A stretch of DNA of 64,000 nucleotides, taken from contig NZ_CP114029.1 in NCBI RefSeq assembly GCF_026898155.1, forward strand, positions 4,196,001-4,260,000. Reading direction: 5' to 3'. The position numbers were made by a program, and so were the translations under genes. Position 1 is the stretch's first letter; every line of letters starts with the position of its first letter. Shown here piece by piece: positions 1-8,731 of the stretch. Under the pieces are notes generated by a model. The model worked only from the letters and a program-made list of their open reading frames with translations, ran no database searches and was not told the origin of the DNA. Origin of the DNA: Jiella pelagia. GTDB taxonomy: Bacteria > Pseudomonadota > Alphaproteobacteria > Rhizobiales > Rhizobiaceae.

Positions 1-557
1 GCAAGACCCACAAGATCCTCGAGGCGCTCTCCGACCACGGCGTCAGTGCGACCTTTCTGATGGTCGGTCAGATGGCCAAGGCCTATCCGAAGATCGCCCA
101 GGAGGTGGCGGAGGCGGGCCACACCATCGGCACCCATACCTATCGTCACGCCAATCTGAGAACCATGAGCGAGGCCTCCGCCATGGCCGAGATCCGCAAG
201 GGCGCGATGAGCGTTGCGGAGGCCCTCGAGCCGATCGGCCGGCGGCCGGCGCCGTTCTTCCGCTTCCCCTACCTCGCCGACACCCAGCGGCTGCGCCATG
301 ACCTTGCGAGCGAGGGCATCGTCGCCATCGACGTCGACATCGATTCCAAGGACTATTTCCGCGATGCGCCGGCGACCGTGCGCGAGCGCACCTTGCGCAC
401 GCTCGCAAAGCACGGCCGCGGCATCATCCTGATGCACGACATCCAGGCGCGGACAGCGGCGATGCTGCCGGGTTTCCTCGCCGACCTCGAAAAGCGCGGC
501 TACAAGGTAGTGCGGCTGGTCCCGGCCGACGAGGCTCCGCAGATCGCGGGGCTCTGA
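1..557 (+). CDS. Polysaccharide deacetylase family protein, 3' part
   Basis: The C-terminal part of a carbohydrate esterase family 4 (NodB homology) protein; the frame is already open at base 3, so the start lies outside the window. The reading includes KILEALSDHGVSATFLMVG before the first internal methionine, a normal family opening. Conserved elements are the metal-binding H-T-Y-R-H (H codons at 135 and 147), the RFPY segment, the D-I-D-S-K-D-Y-F stretch and a C-terminal ILMHD block carrying the catalytic histidine. The family removes N- or O-acetyl groups from chitin oligomers, peptidoglycan or exopolysaccharide; the substrate cannot be told here. It ends in front of a convergent minus-strand gene. 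Confidence 0.88.
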   Translation, partial: KTHKILEALSDHGVSATFLMVGQMAKAYPKIAQEVAEAGHTIGTHTYRHANLRTMSEASAMAEIRKGAMSVAEALEPIGRRPAPFFRFPYLADTQRLRHDLASEGIVAIDVDIDSKDYFRDAPATVRERTLRTLAKHGRGIILMHDIQARTAAMLPGFLADLEKRGYKVVRLVPADEAPQIAGL

Positions 558-604
558 CGCTCACAAGGGGAGAACGAGGAGGGAGGAAGCGTCCCGGAAG
601 GCGG

Positions 605-1556
605 TCAGACCGCCTCCTTGGCATCCTCACGTGGGCGGGCGTCGATCGCTCGGCCGTCCGCCAGAAGTTCTCGTTCGCGAACCCAGCCGATGCCGGGCTC
701 GTTCTCCCGCACGCCGCGCTCGCGCTGGATCAGCGTCCAGGTGGACGGGCCGCCGGTGATCTCGAAGAGGTTGTAGCGCGAGGCCGGGTTCTTGCTGCCG
801 GGGGCCTGGCTGGCCGAGGGCACGCCGACCACCGGGATCTGCTTCTCCGGGCCCTTCAGCCAGTAAAGCGTATCGAGATGGGTGTGGCCGTGAAGGACCA
901 GCTCGGCGCCGACCTCGCGCATCACCTTGGAAAAGAACTGCTTGCCGATCAGCCGTTTGTGCCAGGAGGTGGAGCCCGAGATCGGCGGGTGGTGGATCAG
1001 GACGACGCGGAAGAGGCCGAGCGCCCGGGCGGTCTCCAACATCTTGGCGAGCCGCAGCGCCTGGCCGCGCTTGAACGTGCCGGTCGCGAAGAACGGCGCT
1101 GTCGCCTCGGCCGTCGATACGCCGAGGATCGCGACGTTTTCCCGGATCCTCAGATAGGGAAACGATTTGGCGGTGGAATTCAGCGCGTCGTCGCCGGTCA
1201 TGTAGGGCTGCCACTCCTTGTAGGAGCGCTTCAGCGCGCCTGGGACGTAGGCGTCGTGATTGCCGGGCACCAGCGACACCTGATGCGGGGCGCCGAGATC
1301 GCGCAGCCATAGACCGGAAGCGATCGTCTCCTTCTTGGTGGCGAGATTGACGAGGTCGCCGGTCACCGTGATGTGGTCGGGATTTTCGGCCTGCAGGTCG
1401 AGGACGAGGTCGCTCAGCGTGTCGCCGAACATCATCCGGCGCCGGTTGCGCTGCCAGTTGTACCAGCCGGTCACGCGCTTGGAGGCGAGCCTCGCGGAAG
1501 GAGAGTTCCGGCAGTGGCCCGAGATGGATGTCGGAGAGATGGGCAAGACGGAACAT
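605..1556 (-). CDS. Metallophosphoesterase (frameshifted as sequenced)
   Basis: Calcineurin-type phosphoesterase. The true N-terminus MFRLAHLSDIHLGPLPEL starts at 1556 and carries the D-x-H metal motif (D9, H11); the rest (GD at 66-67, GNHD at 98-101, LIHHPP, then HGHTH) lies in another frame. The break is at 1487-1493, where the gene reads GAGGCTC; with GAGCTC the protein runs R-E-L-A-S-K-R-V without interruption and is 316 aa. The enzyme would hydrolyse phosphomono- or diesters with a two-metal centre; the substrate is unknown. It is one of 11 genes with the same GAGCTC-type insertion, so I treat it as an intact gene rather than a pseudogene. Confidence 0.85.
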
Positions 1557-1711
1557 CGCATGTCCTTGGGTCGAAATCGATCTTCCGCCGGCCGCCATCT
1601 CGTTGACGAAGTTCCACAGGAAGCGATTGTTTTTTCAAGCTTGGAAAAGGGCGCCAAACCGCGCACCCTCGTCATGCATCAATTGTAGACACGAACGAGG
1701 AGAGTGGAACC

Positions 1712-2173
1712 GTGCGGTTTCAGAAATTGCTGGTCAGCGCCATGCAGGGTGTGCATCTCCTCTCTCGGCCGATGACGCTGGGTGTGCGCGGCGCCGCCTT
1801 TGACGCGGCAGGCCGCCTCTTCCTCGTCCGCCACACCTATCTGCCCGGCTGGTACATGCCGGGGGGCGGGGTCGACCCCGGCGAGACCGTCGAGGAGGCG
1901 CTGCATCGGGAAATGTCGGAAGAGGGCAATCTGGTCGTCTCCCGCCCGCCGGAACTCTTCGCCGTCTACTACAACCGCGCCGCCTCCAAGCACGATCATG
2001 TCGTCTTCTACCGCTGCGACGGTGTCGTGCAGGCGGCGGAAAAGCAGCCGGATCGGGAGATCGCCGAAACGGGCTTCTTCCCGCTCGACGATCTTCCCGA
2101 AGGGGTGACCGAGGCCACCGGCCGGCGGTTGGACGAACTCGGCGGCAGAAAGACACTCGATCCCTACTGGTGA
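1712..2173 (+). CDS. Nudix hydrolase
   Basis: A 153-aa protein with a good Nudix box (GGGVDPGETVEEALHREMSE followed by EG) that coordinates Mg for hydrolysis of nucleoside diphosphate-linked substrates. The start is GTG at 1712, preceded by an AGGAGA ribosome site. An N-terminal segment rich in hydrophobic residues (LLVSAMQGVHLLSRP) precedes the fold, as in several rhizobial Nudix proteins of unknown substrate. The 3' end overlaps the convergent alpha/beta hydrolase gene by about 10 bases. Substrate not assignable. Confidence 0.85.
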   Translation: MRFQKLLVSAMQGVHLLSRPMTLGVRGAAFDAAGRLFLVRHTYLPGWYMPGGGVDPGETVEEALHREMSEEGNLVVSRPPELFAVYYNRAASKHDHVVFYRCDGVVQAAEKQPDREIAETGFFPLDDLPEGVTEATGRRLDELGGRKTLDPYW

Positions 2174-3276
2174 TCGGCGCTCGCCGCGCCCGGTTGTCCA
2201 GCAAGGCCGAGGAAGGAAGCGACGGCGTCGATCACCCTTGCGTGGACCGTCGCCCGGTCGGAGCCTTCGGGGTCCGTGCACACAGGATCGTCCTGCTCGT
2301 CCTCAAGGAGTTTTGCTCCCTCCGGCTTGCAGAGGCCGAGAAACGTAAAGTGGGTGGCAGGGCGGATGATCTCGTAGGTCGCATCGGGCAGGCGGCCGGC
2401 GAGGTCGGTGCCGGATGCCGAGACGTCGACGGCCCGCCAGGGGTCGGGGGCGCCGAACCCGAGCAGGAGCACCGGCAGCGTCATTGCCTCGATGCTCTCA
2501 TCCGACAAGGCGTCGGTCATGCCCGGCTCGATGGCCACGAGGGACGAGATGCGGGGATCGCGGACATCGGCTTCCATCTCCCTCGGCAGGTTGTCGAAAT
2601 CAACGCCACCCTTCCTGAAAAAGACGCAGTCGGGCTGATCGCTGAAGCGCTGGCAGTAATCGCGGTACTTCGACCGCTCGAAGCGTCCGCCGGCAAGATC
2701 GATGACGGCGGTGCCGCCGAGGGAAAAGCCCAGCGCCGCGATGCGGCTACGGTCGATCAGCGGCCCGAAGCTCGGGTCAGCCAGCACCGTGTCGAGGGCG
2801 GCGGAGAGGTCCTTCGCCCGCTTGTCGATGCGCGCCGTGCGGCGGGGCGAGGAATCACCCGATGTCGTGCCCGGGTGGTTGACGGCGACCACCATAGCGC
2901 CGCGCAGGGCAAGCTGCGAGGACAGCCAGCCGAGACTGTCCATGTTGCCGCCGGAACCGTGGGACAGGAGGATCAGCGGATGCTGGCCTTCTTGAGCGGC
3001 CGCGCCGACGAGGGCGCGGGTCCCGTGGAAGATCGGGTTGTCGCCGATGGTGATGGCATAAGTCCTGGTGCTGGCCGGATACCAGACCGAGCCGGGCACG
3101 AGGACGGCGCGATGGGCGGCGGCGATGTCAAAGCGGTCGTAGCCGGCGAGCGGCTCGACAGGGCCTGCGACGGGCACGGCCGCCTTCGGTGAGGTTGCTT
3201 CGTCCGGCGCGGCGAAGGCCGATCCCGCCAGGAGGAGGCTGGTGAGGCAGGCGAGGAGGGAGAGACGGCTTGGCAT
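2164..3276 (-). CDS. Secreted alpha/beta hydrolase, dienelactone hydrolase/PAF-acetylhydrolase type
   Basis: A 370-aa protein starting at the methionine at 3276 with a clear signal peptide (MPSRLSLLACLTSLLLAGSA then FA/A). The hydrolase core shows LILLSHGSGG for the oxyanion region, the nucleophile elbow GFSLGG, and a late H in the RPATHFTF segment. The pattern fits esterases of the dienelactone/platelet-activating-factor acetylhydrolase group acting in the periplasm. It is transcribed divergently from an AraC-type regulator with about 150 bp between the starts, which suggests, but does not prove, that the regulator controls it. Confidence 0.8.
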   Translation of the reverse strand: MPSRLSLLACLTSLLLAGSAFAAPDEATSPKAAVPVAGPVEPLAGYDRFDIAAAHRAVLVPGSVWYPASTRTYAITIGDNPIFHGTRALVGAAAQEGQHPLILLSHGSGGNMDSLGWLSSQLALRGAMVVAVNHPGTTSGDSSPRRTARIDKRAKDLSAALDTVLADPSFGPLIDRSRIAALGFSLGGTAVIDLAGGRFERSKYRDYCQRFSDQPDCVFFRKGGVDFDNLPREMEADVRDPRISSLVAIEPGMTDALSDESIEAMTLPVLLLGFGAPDPWRAVDVSASGTDLAGRLPDATYEIIRPATHFTFLGLCKPEGAKLLEDEQDDPVCTDPEGSDRATVHARVIDAVASFLGLAGQPGAASADHQ

Positions 3277-3424
3277 CGGGTGTTCCTTGTGACGATGACC
3301 GGGGGCAGTGAGCCCGGCCAATGCGATGCGCTCCTGCCCGGTTTTTGGCGTCCTCGATCCGGTTTGAGGTCGCGCCGAACCCGTTCGAGGCCTATCGAGG
3401 AAGGGTGATCCACGGAGCGTCCGC

Positions 3425-4522
3425 ATGCTCGCCTTGCCGATATCGATCGTCGTCTCGCTCGCCCTCGCCTATGTGCTGGCCCGGCTCCTGCATGGGCGCC
3501 GCGTGACGATGCCGCTCGCCGCGCTGCTCGGGGCCTGCATCCTCCAGGGCGTCGTCAACGCGCTGGCGCAATATTACGGGGTTCCAGGCTTTCGCCCGCT
3601 GCAGCCGGTGACGGCGGTCGCCATTCCGCCGCTGGCGTTCCTGGCGCTCGGGGCGGCGCAGGGGCGGGGCCGGACGGGGGCAGCGCTGCACCTGCTTGCC
3701 CCGGCCTTCGTGGGCTTCTGCGTTCTCACCGCCCCGCAGGCGATCGACGTCGCGGTGGTCGCGATCTTTGCCGGCTATGGCGCGGCGATGCTATCCGCCC
3801 TTCGCTCCGGCGCCGATGCCCTGCCGGAAGCGCGGCTCGACGCCGGCGACTGGCCGCCGCTGGTATGGCGGGCGATCGCCGCGTCCCTCATCGCCTCGGC
3901 GCTGAGCGATGTGGCGATCGGGCTGGCGGTGTTTGCCGGCGAAGGCTGGCTGAAGGGCTGGATCGTCAGCTTCGGGACGAGCCTGACGCTGCTCCTGATC
4001 GGCGGCCTCGCCGCTTCGCGAAGCATCGGCCCTCCGGTGGTAGAGGCAACCATCGGGCCAGCCAGGGAAGCGGACGTAGACGGCGGGGAAGCCGCTGCGG
4101 AGCGCCAGCGCGACGCCGCGATCATGACCGATCTCGAGCAGCTGCTCGCCGGGCAGAAGCTCTACCGCGACGGCGACCTGACGCTAGCAAGGCTGGCGCG
4201 GCGGCTGGGCCTGCCGGCCAAGCGCGTGTCGGAGGCGATCAACCGCCAGACCGGGGAGAACGTCTCGCGCTACGTCAACGGCTTTCGCATCGCCGACGCC
4301 TGCGCTGCCATCGAGGAGGGTCAGTCGGTGACGGAGGCGATGCTGGGAAGCGGCTTTGCCACCAAGTCGAACTTCAACCGCGAATTTCGCCGTGTCACGG
4401 GGCGGGCGCCGACGGAATGGGCGGCGCGGGAGCGGCCGGTGATCGGGCACTCGCCCGGCGATGCGGCGGCACGGCCGCCGGCCCATCCGGCGCGGCTGAC
4501 CGCCGTGCCGGATGGGAAATGA
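3425..4522 (+). CDS. AraC family transcriptional regulator with N-terminal membrane domain
   Basis: A 365-aa protein with about seven hydrophobic helices in residues 1-200 (for example LPISIVVSLALAYVLARLL and WIVSFGTSLTLLLIGGLAAS) followed by a cytoplasmic AraC-type double helix-turn-helix at about 235-335 (LARRLGLPAKRVSEAINR and SGFATKSNFNREFRRVTGRA). Regulators of this layout sense through the membrane part. It starts at ATG 3425, divergent from the secreted hydrolase gene, its most likely local target. The gene is intact and ends 9 bases before the repaired stop of the next, convergent gene. Confidence 0.85.
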   Translation: MLALPISIVVSLALAYVLARLLHGRRVTMPLAALLGACILQGVVNALAQYYGVPGFRPLQPVTAVAIPPLAFLALGAAQGRGRTGAALHLLAPAFVGFCVLTAPQAIDVAVVAIFAGYGAAMLSALRSGADALPEARLDAGDWPPLVWRAIAASLIASALSDVAIGLAVFAGEGWLKGWIVSFGTSLTLLLIGGLAASRSIGPPVVEATIGPAREADVDGGEAAAERQRDAAIMTDLEQLLAGQKLYRDGDLTLARLARRLGLPAKRVSEAINRQTGENVSRYVNGFRIADACAAIEEGQSVTEAMLGSGFATKSNFNREFRRVTGRAPTEWAARERPVIGHSPGDAAARPPAHPARLTAVPDGK

Positions 4523-4531
4523 CGCAAGGTC

Positions 4532-5525
4532 TCAGGCCGCGAAGGGCACGCTCTCCCGCCCATGCGGCGTGTCGAGGTCGAGCTTCGGCCCGAGCGGCAC
4601 GATGCCGGTCGGGTTGATGGTCTTGTGGCTGGTGTAATAGTGGCCCTTGATGTGCTCGAAATTCACCGTCTCGGCCATGCCGGGCCACTGGTAGAGCCTC
4701 GCGCATGTAGGCGTCGATGGCCGGATAGTCGGCGATGCGGCGCTGGTTGCACTTGAAGTGGCCATAGTAGACCGCGTCGAAGCGGATCAGCGTGGTGAAC
4801 AGCCGCCAGTCGGCTTCCGTCGGCGCCTTGGAGGGAACCAGGTAGCGCTGGCCCGACAGCCGCTCCTCCAGCATGTCGAGGGTCTCGAACAAGGCGGCGA
4901 AGGGCTTTTCATAGGCGGCCTGGGTGGTGGCGAAGCCGCATTTGTAGACGCCGTTGTTGACCGCGTCGTAGACGACGGCATTGATCCGGTCGATCTCGGC
5001 CAAGTGTTCCTGCGGTGTGACGTCGACGGCGTTGTCGGCGAAGGCCGAAAAGCCGGTGTTCAGGATCCGGATGATCTCGGCGGACTCGTTGTTGACGATC
5101 GTGTCTTGCTGCTTGTCCCACAGCACCGGAACCGTCACGCGCCCGGTATAAGTCGGCTCGGCCTCCAGATAGACCTCGTAGAGCCGCTGCTTGCCGAGGA
5201 CGTCATCCGGGATGGCGCCGGGGCGATCGGAGAAGACCCAGCCTTCCTCGCCCATGTGATAGTCGACGACGGACAACGAGATCACATCGTCGAGCTTCTT
5301 CAGCTTGCGGGTGATGAGTGTCCGGTGCGCCCAGGGACAGGCGAGCGAGACATAGAGGTGATAGCGCCCGGCCTCGGCCGGAACTGCCTTCCGCCCATCC
5401 GGGCCGGGCGAGCCGTCGGGGGTGATCCAGTCGCGGAATGTCGTCGTCGTCCGCTTGAACTCCCCGCCCGTCTTGTCGGTGTCGTACCACTTGTCCTGCC
5501 ATTTGCCGTCGACGAGAAGTCCCAT
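4532..5525 (-). CDS. Glutathionyl-hydroquinone reductase, YqjG/ECM4 type (frameshifted as sequenced)
   Basis: A xi-class glutathione transferase: the catalytic cysteine lies in A-C-P-W-A-H-R-T (C63), and the protein opens with the family pattern up to D-W-I-T-P-D-G. It reduces glutathionyl-hydroquinones with glutathione. The frame breaks at 4694-4700 (gene reads GAGGCTC). Restoring GAGCTC joins Y-M-R-E-L-Y-Q-W-P-G to the C-terminal part F-E-H-I-K-G-H-Y-Y-T-S-H, giving 330 aa, the normal family size, and a stop at 4532. Unrepaired, the frame would run to 4395 and overlap the AraC gene by 128 bases, which argues that the insertion is not real. Confidence 0.9.
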
Positions 5526-5866
5526 GGTGATCTGCTCCCGAGTGTCCGGATGGATGGGCTGGCGGCAAAGGCCGCGCCGCCCTGCAATGTCGTGCTAGTC
5601 TAACCGAACGGCAACGAGGGCCGTTCCGAGTTTCGGCGCAACAGAGCGTCACCGGCCCCGCACTTCGATCGGGGAGAGGCTGGACCGGGGACCGGCGAGG
5701 TGCTAACGGCCAAGCCTGAAACCCGTGGGGAAGACCGTGATGACCAGCGCGCGACGACGAATGATGAAGGGCGCCGCAAGGCGCTGACCATCCGTCGTTG
5801 GCGACCGGTGCCCAGCATCCGGAGGCGAGCGGCGAGACCGCTTTTCATCCCGCTTTCGGATTTTCC
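5526..5866. promoter_or_regulatory. Divergent intergenic region with an inverted repeat
   Basis: A 341-base gap between two divergent genes, so it must hold both promoters. I see a perfect 7-bp inverted repeat GAACGGC-N7-GCCGTTC at 5606-5626, about 80 bases before the glutathionyl-hydroquinone reductase start, which could be an operator. No convincing -35/-10 pair and no RNA gene were found. Confidence 0.3.
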
Positions 5867-6427
5867 ATGTTTCATCTCACCGACGTCCGGTTCCTGCCCG
5901 AGCTTGCCGAGCATCACGATGCGATCGAGGCGATCGCCGACGAGGCCTTCGGCCCCGGCCGCTTCGCGCGTGCGGCCGAGCGGGTGCGCGAGATGGCGCC
6001 GCACGATCCGGCGCTGTCCTTCGTCGCCGAATATGACGGCGCGATCATCGGCTCGGTGCGGTTGACGCCCATTCTCGTCGGCAGCGCACCGAGCCTCCTC
6101 CTCGGACCACTGGCAGTGCGTCCGGCCTTCAAGAACCGCGGCGCCGGCAAGGCCCTGATGCGGCTCGCCGCCGAGACGGCGCGGCAAACGGGCGAAGGCT
6201 CGATTATCCTTATCGGCGATCCGCCCTATTACGCTCCACTGGGGTATCGCCCGCTGCCGCCGGGTTCGGTGATCATGCCGGGCCCGGTCGATCCGCGGCG
6301 GGTGCTGGGGCTGGAACTTGTCGAGGGAGGGCTTGCTGCTCTGGCCGGATCGATCCGGGCAAGACACGACGTTCGTAGCCGCCATTCATTGGCGGCGAGC
6401 CGGGACGCCGACGCCTCTGCCCGTTGA
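5867..6427 (+). CDS. GNAT family N-acetyltransferase
   Basis: A 186-aa acetyltransferase. The start is ATG 5867 (MFHLTDVRFLPELAEHHDAI); an upstream in-frame extension to 5798 lacks family features. The acetyl-CoA binding region is LLLGPLAVRPAFKNRGAGKA (motif A with R-x-x-G-x-G/A), followed by I-I-L-I-G-D-P-P-Y-Y and G-Y-R-P as in the YhbS-like group of N-acetyltransferases. The substrate is not known. It faces the VWA operon across a palindromic terminator-like element at 6591-6622. Confidence 0.87.
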   Translation: MFHLTDVRFLPELAEHHDAIEAIADEAFGPGRFARAAERVREMAPHDPALSFVAEYDGAIIGSVRLTPILVGSAPSLLLGPLAVRPAFKNRGAGKALMRLAAETARQTGEGSIILIGDPPYYAPLGYRPLPPGSVIMPGPVDPRRVLGLELVEGGLAALAGSIRARHDVRSRHSLAASRDADASAR

Positions 6428-6509
6428 ACACGTCGATCGGCATGCTCCGGTGCGTCCTCCGCGAAGTTCTGGCCGAAGAGGTTGCCCATGATGCGCTCGG
6501 GGGCGATCG

Positions 6510-6545
6510 CCGTCGACAAGCCAGGCCCCGTCGACAAGCCAGGCC
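6510..6545. repeat. 18-bp tandem duplication
   Basis: Two perfect direct copies of an 18-base unit (CCGTCGACAAGCCAGGCC) lie head to tail in the space between two convergent genes. No reading frame here looks genuine. Probably a local duplication; the unit contains GTCGAC, also the core of the nearby palindrome. Confidence 0.7.
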
Positions 6546-6590
6546 GCCTGTCTCCGGGCGTATTGCGGTTCATGAGTGGCCAAGACGTCC

Positions 6591-6622
6591 GCATGCCGGG
6601 CGGGTCGACCCGCCCGGCATGC
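6591..6622. terminator. 32-bp perfect palindrome between convergent genes
   Basis: A perfect 16+16 base palindrome: the left arm is GCATGCCGGGCGGGTC and the right arm its exact complement. It lies between the GNAT gene and the end of the VWA-like gene, where a bidirectional terminator is expected. There is no T tract on either side, so it may act as a hairpin or cruciform rather than a canonical intrinsic terminator. Confidence 0.5.
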
Positions 6623-6643
6623 GCCTTTGGGCACCGAGCGGCG

Positions 6644-8731
6644 TCAACGCCCCTCGCGATACCAGGTCGCCGAGAGCGCCAAGAGCAGCACGGCTAGACC
6701 GAGGAAGCCGGCAAAGAGCGGCGTGCGATCGACGCCGCGCAGGATCGTCTCGTCGGTGGTCTTGAGGCCGATCCAGTCGCGGCCGTCGCCGCCGGCCCGG
6801 CCGCTGATCGGGACGATGCGGGGGATCGAGATCTCGCTGGAGCCTTCGCTGCCGATCCGCCGGACGCTGCCACGTGTCGCCTCGGCGATCGGCTGAAGCT
6901 TCTCGGTGGTCGAGATCGCCTGGCGGAATTCGCGCGGATTGACAGGTCCGACGGTGCCGAGGGCGCGGAGATCGCCATTCGCGGCCTGAAAGAGCCCCAT
7001 CTCGTCGGTTTCCAGAACACCCTCCCACAGGCCGGGGCTGACGTTTCTGAGCGGCAGATTTTCGGCCTCGCCCGATGGCGTGATGACCGTCGCCGGCCCA
7101 GGATCGTCGCCGATCGTCTGGCGGGTGACGACGAGATCTGAGCCACGGGCTTTCGCCTCGAGGGATTCTTCCTCGAGCCTCGGGCTCCTTCATCAGCCAG
7201 TGGGCCACCCGGCGGAACAGCGCGACATGCGGGCCGCCGCCCTCGAAGCCGCGGGACCACAGCCATTCCTGATCCGACAGGAGGAGGGCGATCCGCCCTT
7301 CGCCGACGCGGTCGAGGACGAGCAGGGGCTTGGCGTCGGGACCGGTCATCACCGTTTCGCCCTTCGGCTCGGAGACGTCGATCGAGCGGAACCAGGGGCT
7401 CCAGTCCGGTGGCTCGACATTGGAGCCCGGCAGGTTGCGCGTCACCGGATGCTTCCGTCCGAGCCTCGGAGACCTCCGGATGGAAGGCCTGTTCCTCCAC
7501 CTGGCCGGTCGGCAAAGCGGGCAGGATCCACTGCAGCGGCGTCTGCGCGATCGACTCGTTGCCAGCATATTCGGGACCAGACGCAATCAGCATCGCGCCA
7601 CCGTTTTCGACATATTGCGCGATGTAGTCGAAATAGAGCGACGGCAGGACACCGCGTTCCTGATAGCGGTCGAAGATGATCAGATCGAAATCGTTGATCT
7701 TCTCGACGAAGAGCCTCGCGGGTCGGGAAGGCGATCAGGGACAATTCGTCGATCGGCGTTCCGTCCTGCTTCTCCGGCGGGCGCAGGATGGTGAAGTGGA
7801 CGAGATCGACGGTAGCGTCGGACTTCAGGAGATTGCGCCAGGTGCGCTCGCCGGCATGGGGCTCGCCCGAGACGAGCAACACGCGCAGGTTCTCGCGGAT
7901 GCCGTCAACGACGGCGATCGCCTTGTTGTTGACGCCGGTGATCTCGCGATCGTCGCGGGCGACCGACAGTTCGAGGATGTTCTTGCCGGCCCTCGGCAGC
8001 CGGAAGGACACTGTCCGATCGGTGCCGGGTGTCGCCTGATCGCGCGAGACGAGATCGCCATTGAGGAATATCTGCACGGGCACCGGCGTCTGGCCGGCGC
8101 GCGCGCCTTCCTCGATCACCCTGAAGGTGAGGCGCTGGTCCTCGTCGACGAGGCCGAAGCGGGGGCTGTTGAGGATCTCGATCCGCCGGTCGAACTCGCC
8201 GTCGTGACCGGTGATGAGACCGTGGACCGGCGCGTCGAAGCCGATCTGCCCGGCTTCGTCGGGAATGTCGTGGACTTCGCCGTCGGTGACCATGATGGCG
8301 CCGGCGACCCTGGCCGGGGCGACGTCCTTGAGGCTGTCGGAAAGGGCGCCGAAGAGTGCCGTGGTGGCGTCGTCGGAGGGGCTGCCGGCGGAGTTCGCCT
8401 CGACGGTGCGGACCTCGAACTCGGGGAAGCGGGCAAGGCTCGCCTGCAGCGCCGCCTCGGCGGCGTCCGCCTGGACCGTGCGGTCGCCGATCGACTGGCT
8501 TTGGCTGCGGTCGACCACGAGGGCGACGACGCTCTTCATCGGATCGCGCTCCTCGCGCAGCATCACCGGATTGGCGAGCGCGAGAATGAGCGCGGTAATC
8601 GCAAGGACGCGGACCCAGGCGCCGGGTGTGCGGGCGACGAGGAGAATCAGTGCGAGGATCGCCGCCGGGATGGCGAGGGCGGCAAGCACGATCCAGGGAA
8701 AAAATGGGTCGAAGGCGATGGACCAGCTCAT
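6644..8731 (-). CDS. VWA-like membrane protein, glutamine amidotransferase-like fold (three frameshifts as sequenced)
   Basis: Last gene of the MoxR operon. The N-terminus has two membrane helices (FFPWIVLAALAIPAAILALI and VRVLAITALILALANPVML) followed by a von Willebrand A-like core (VVALVVDRSQSQSIGDRT, then AGAIMVTDGEVHDIP), a class I glutamine amidotransferase-like segment (ENGGAMLIASGPEYAGN) and a C-terminal helix (LFAGFLGLAVLLLALSATW). Three breaks, at 7711-7717, 7461-7467 and 7175-7181, all read GAGGCTC in the gene; with GAGCTC the frames join as R-E-L-F-V-E-K, S-E-L-G-R-K-H and P-E-L-E-E-E-S and give one 694-aa protein. The start codon overlaps the previous stop (ATGA). Confidence 0.82.
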
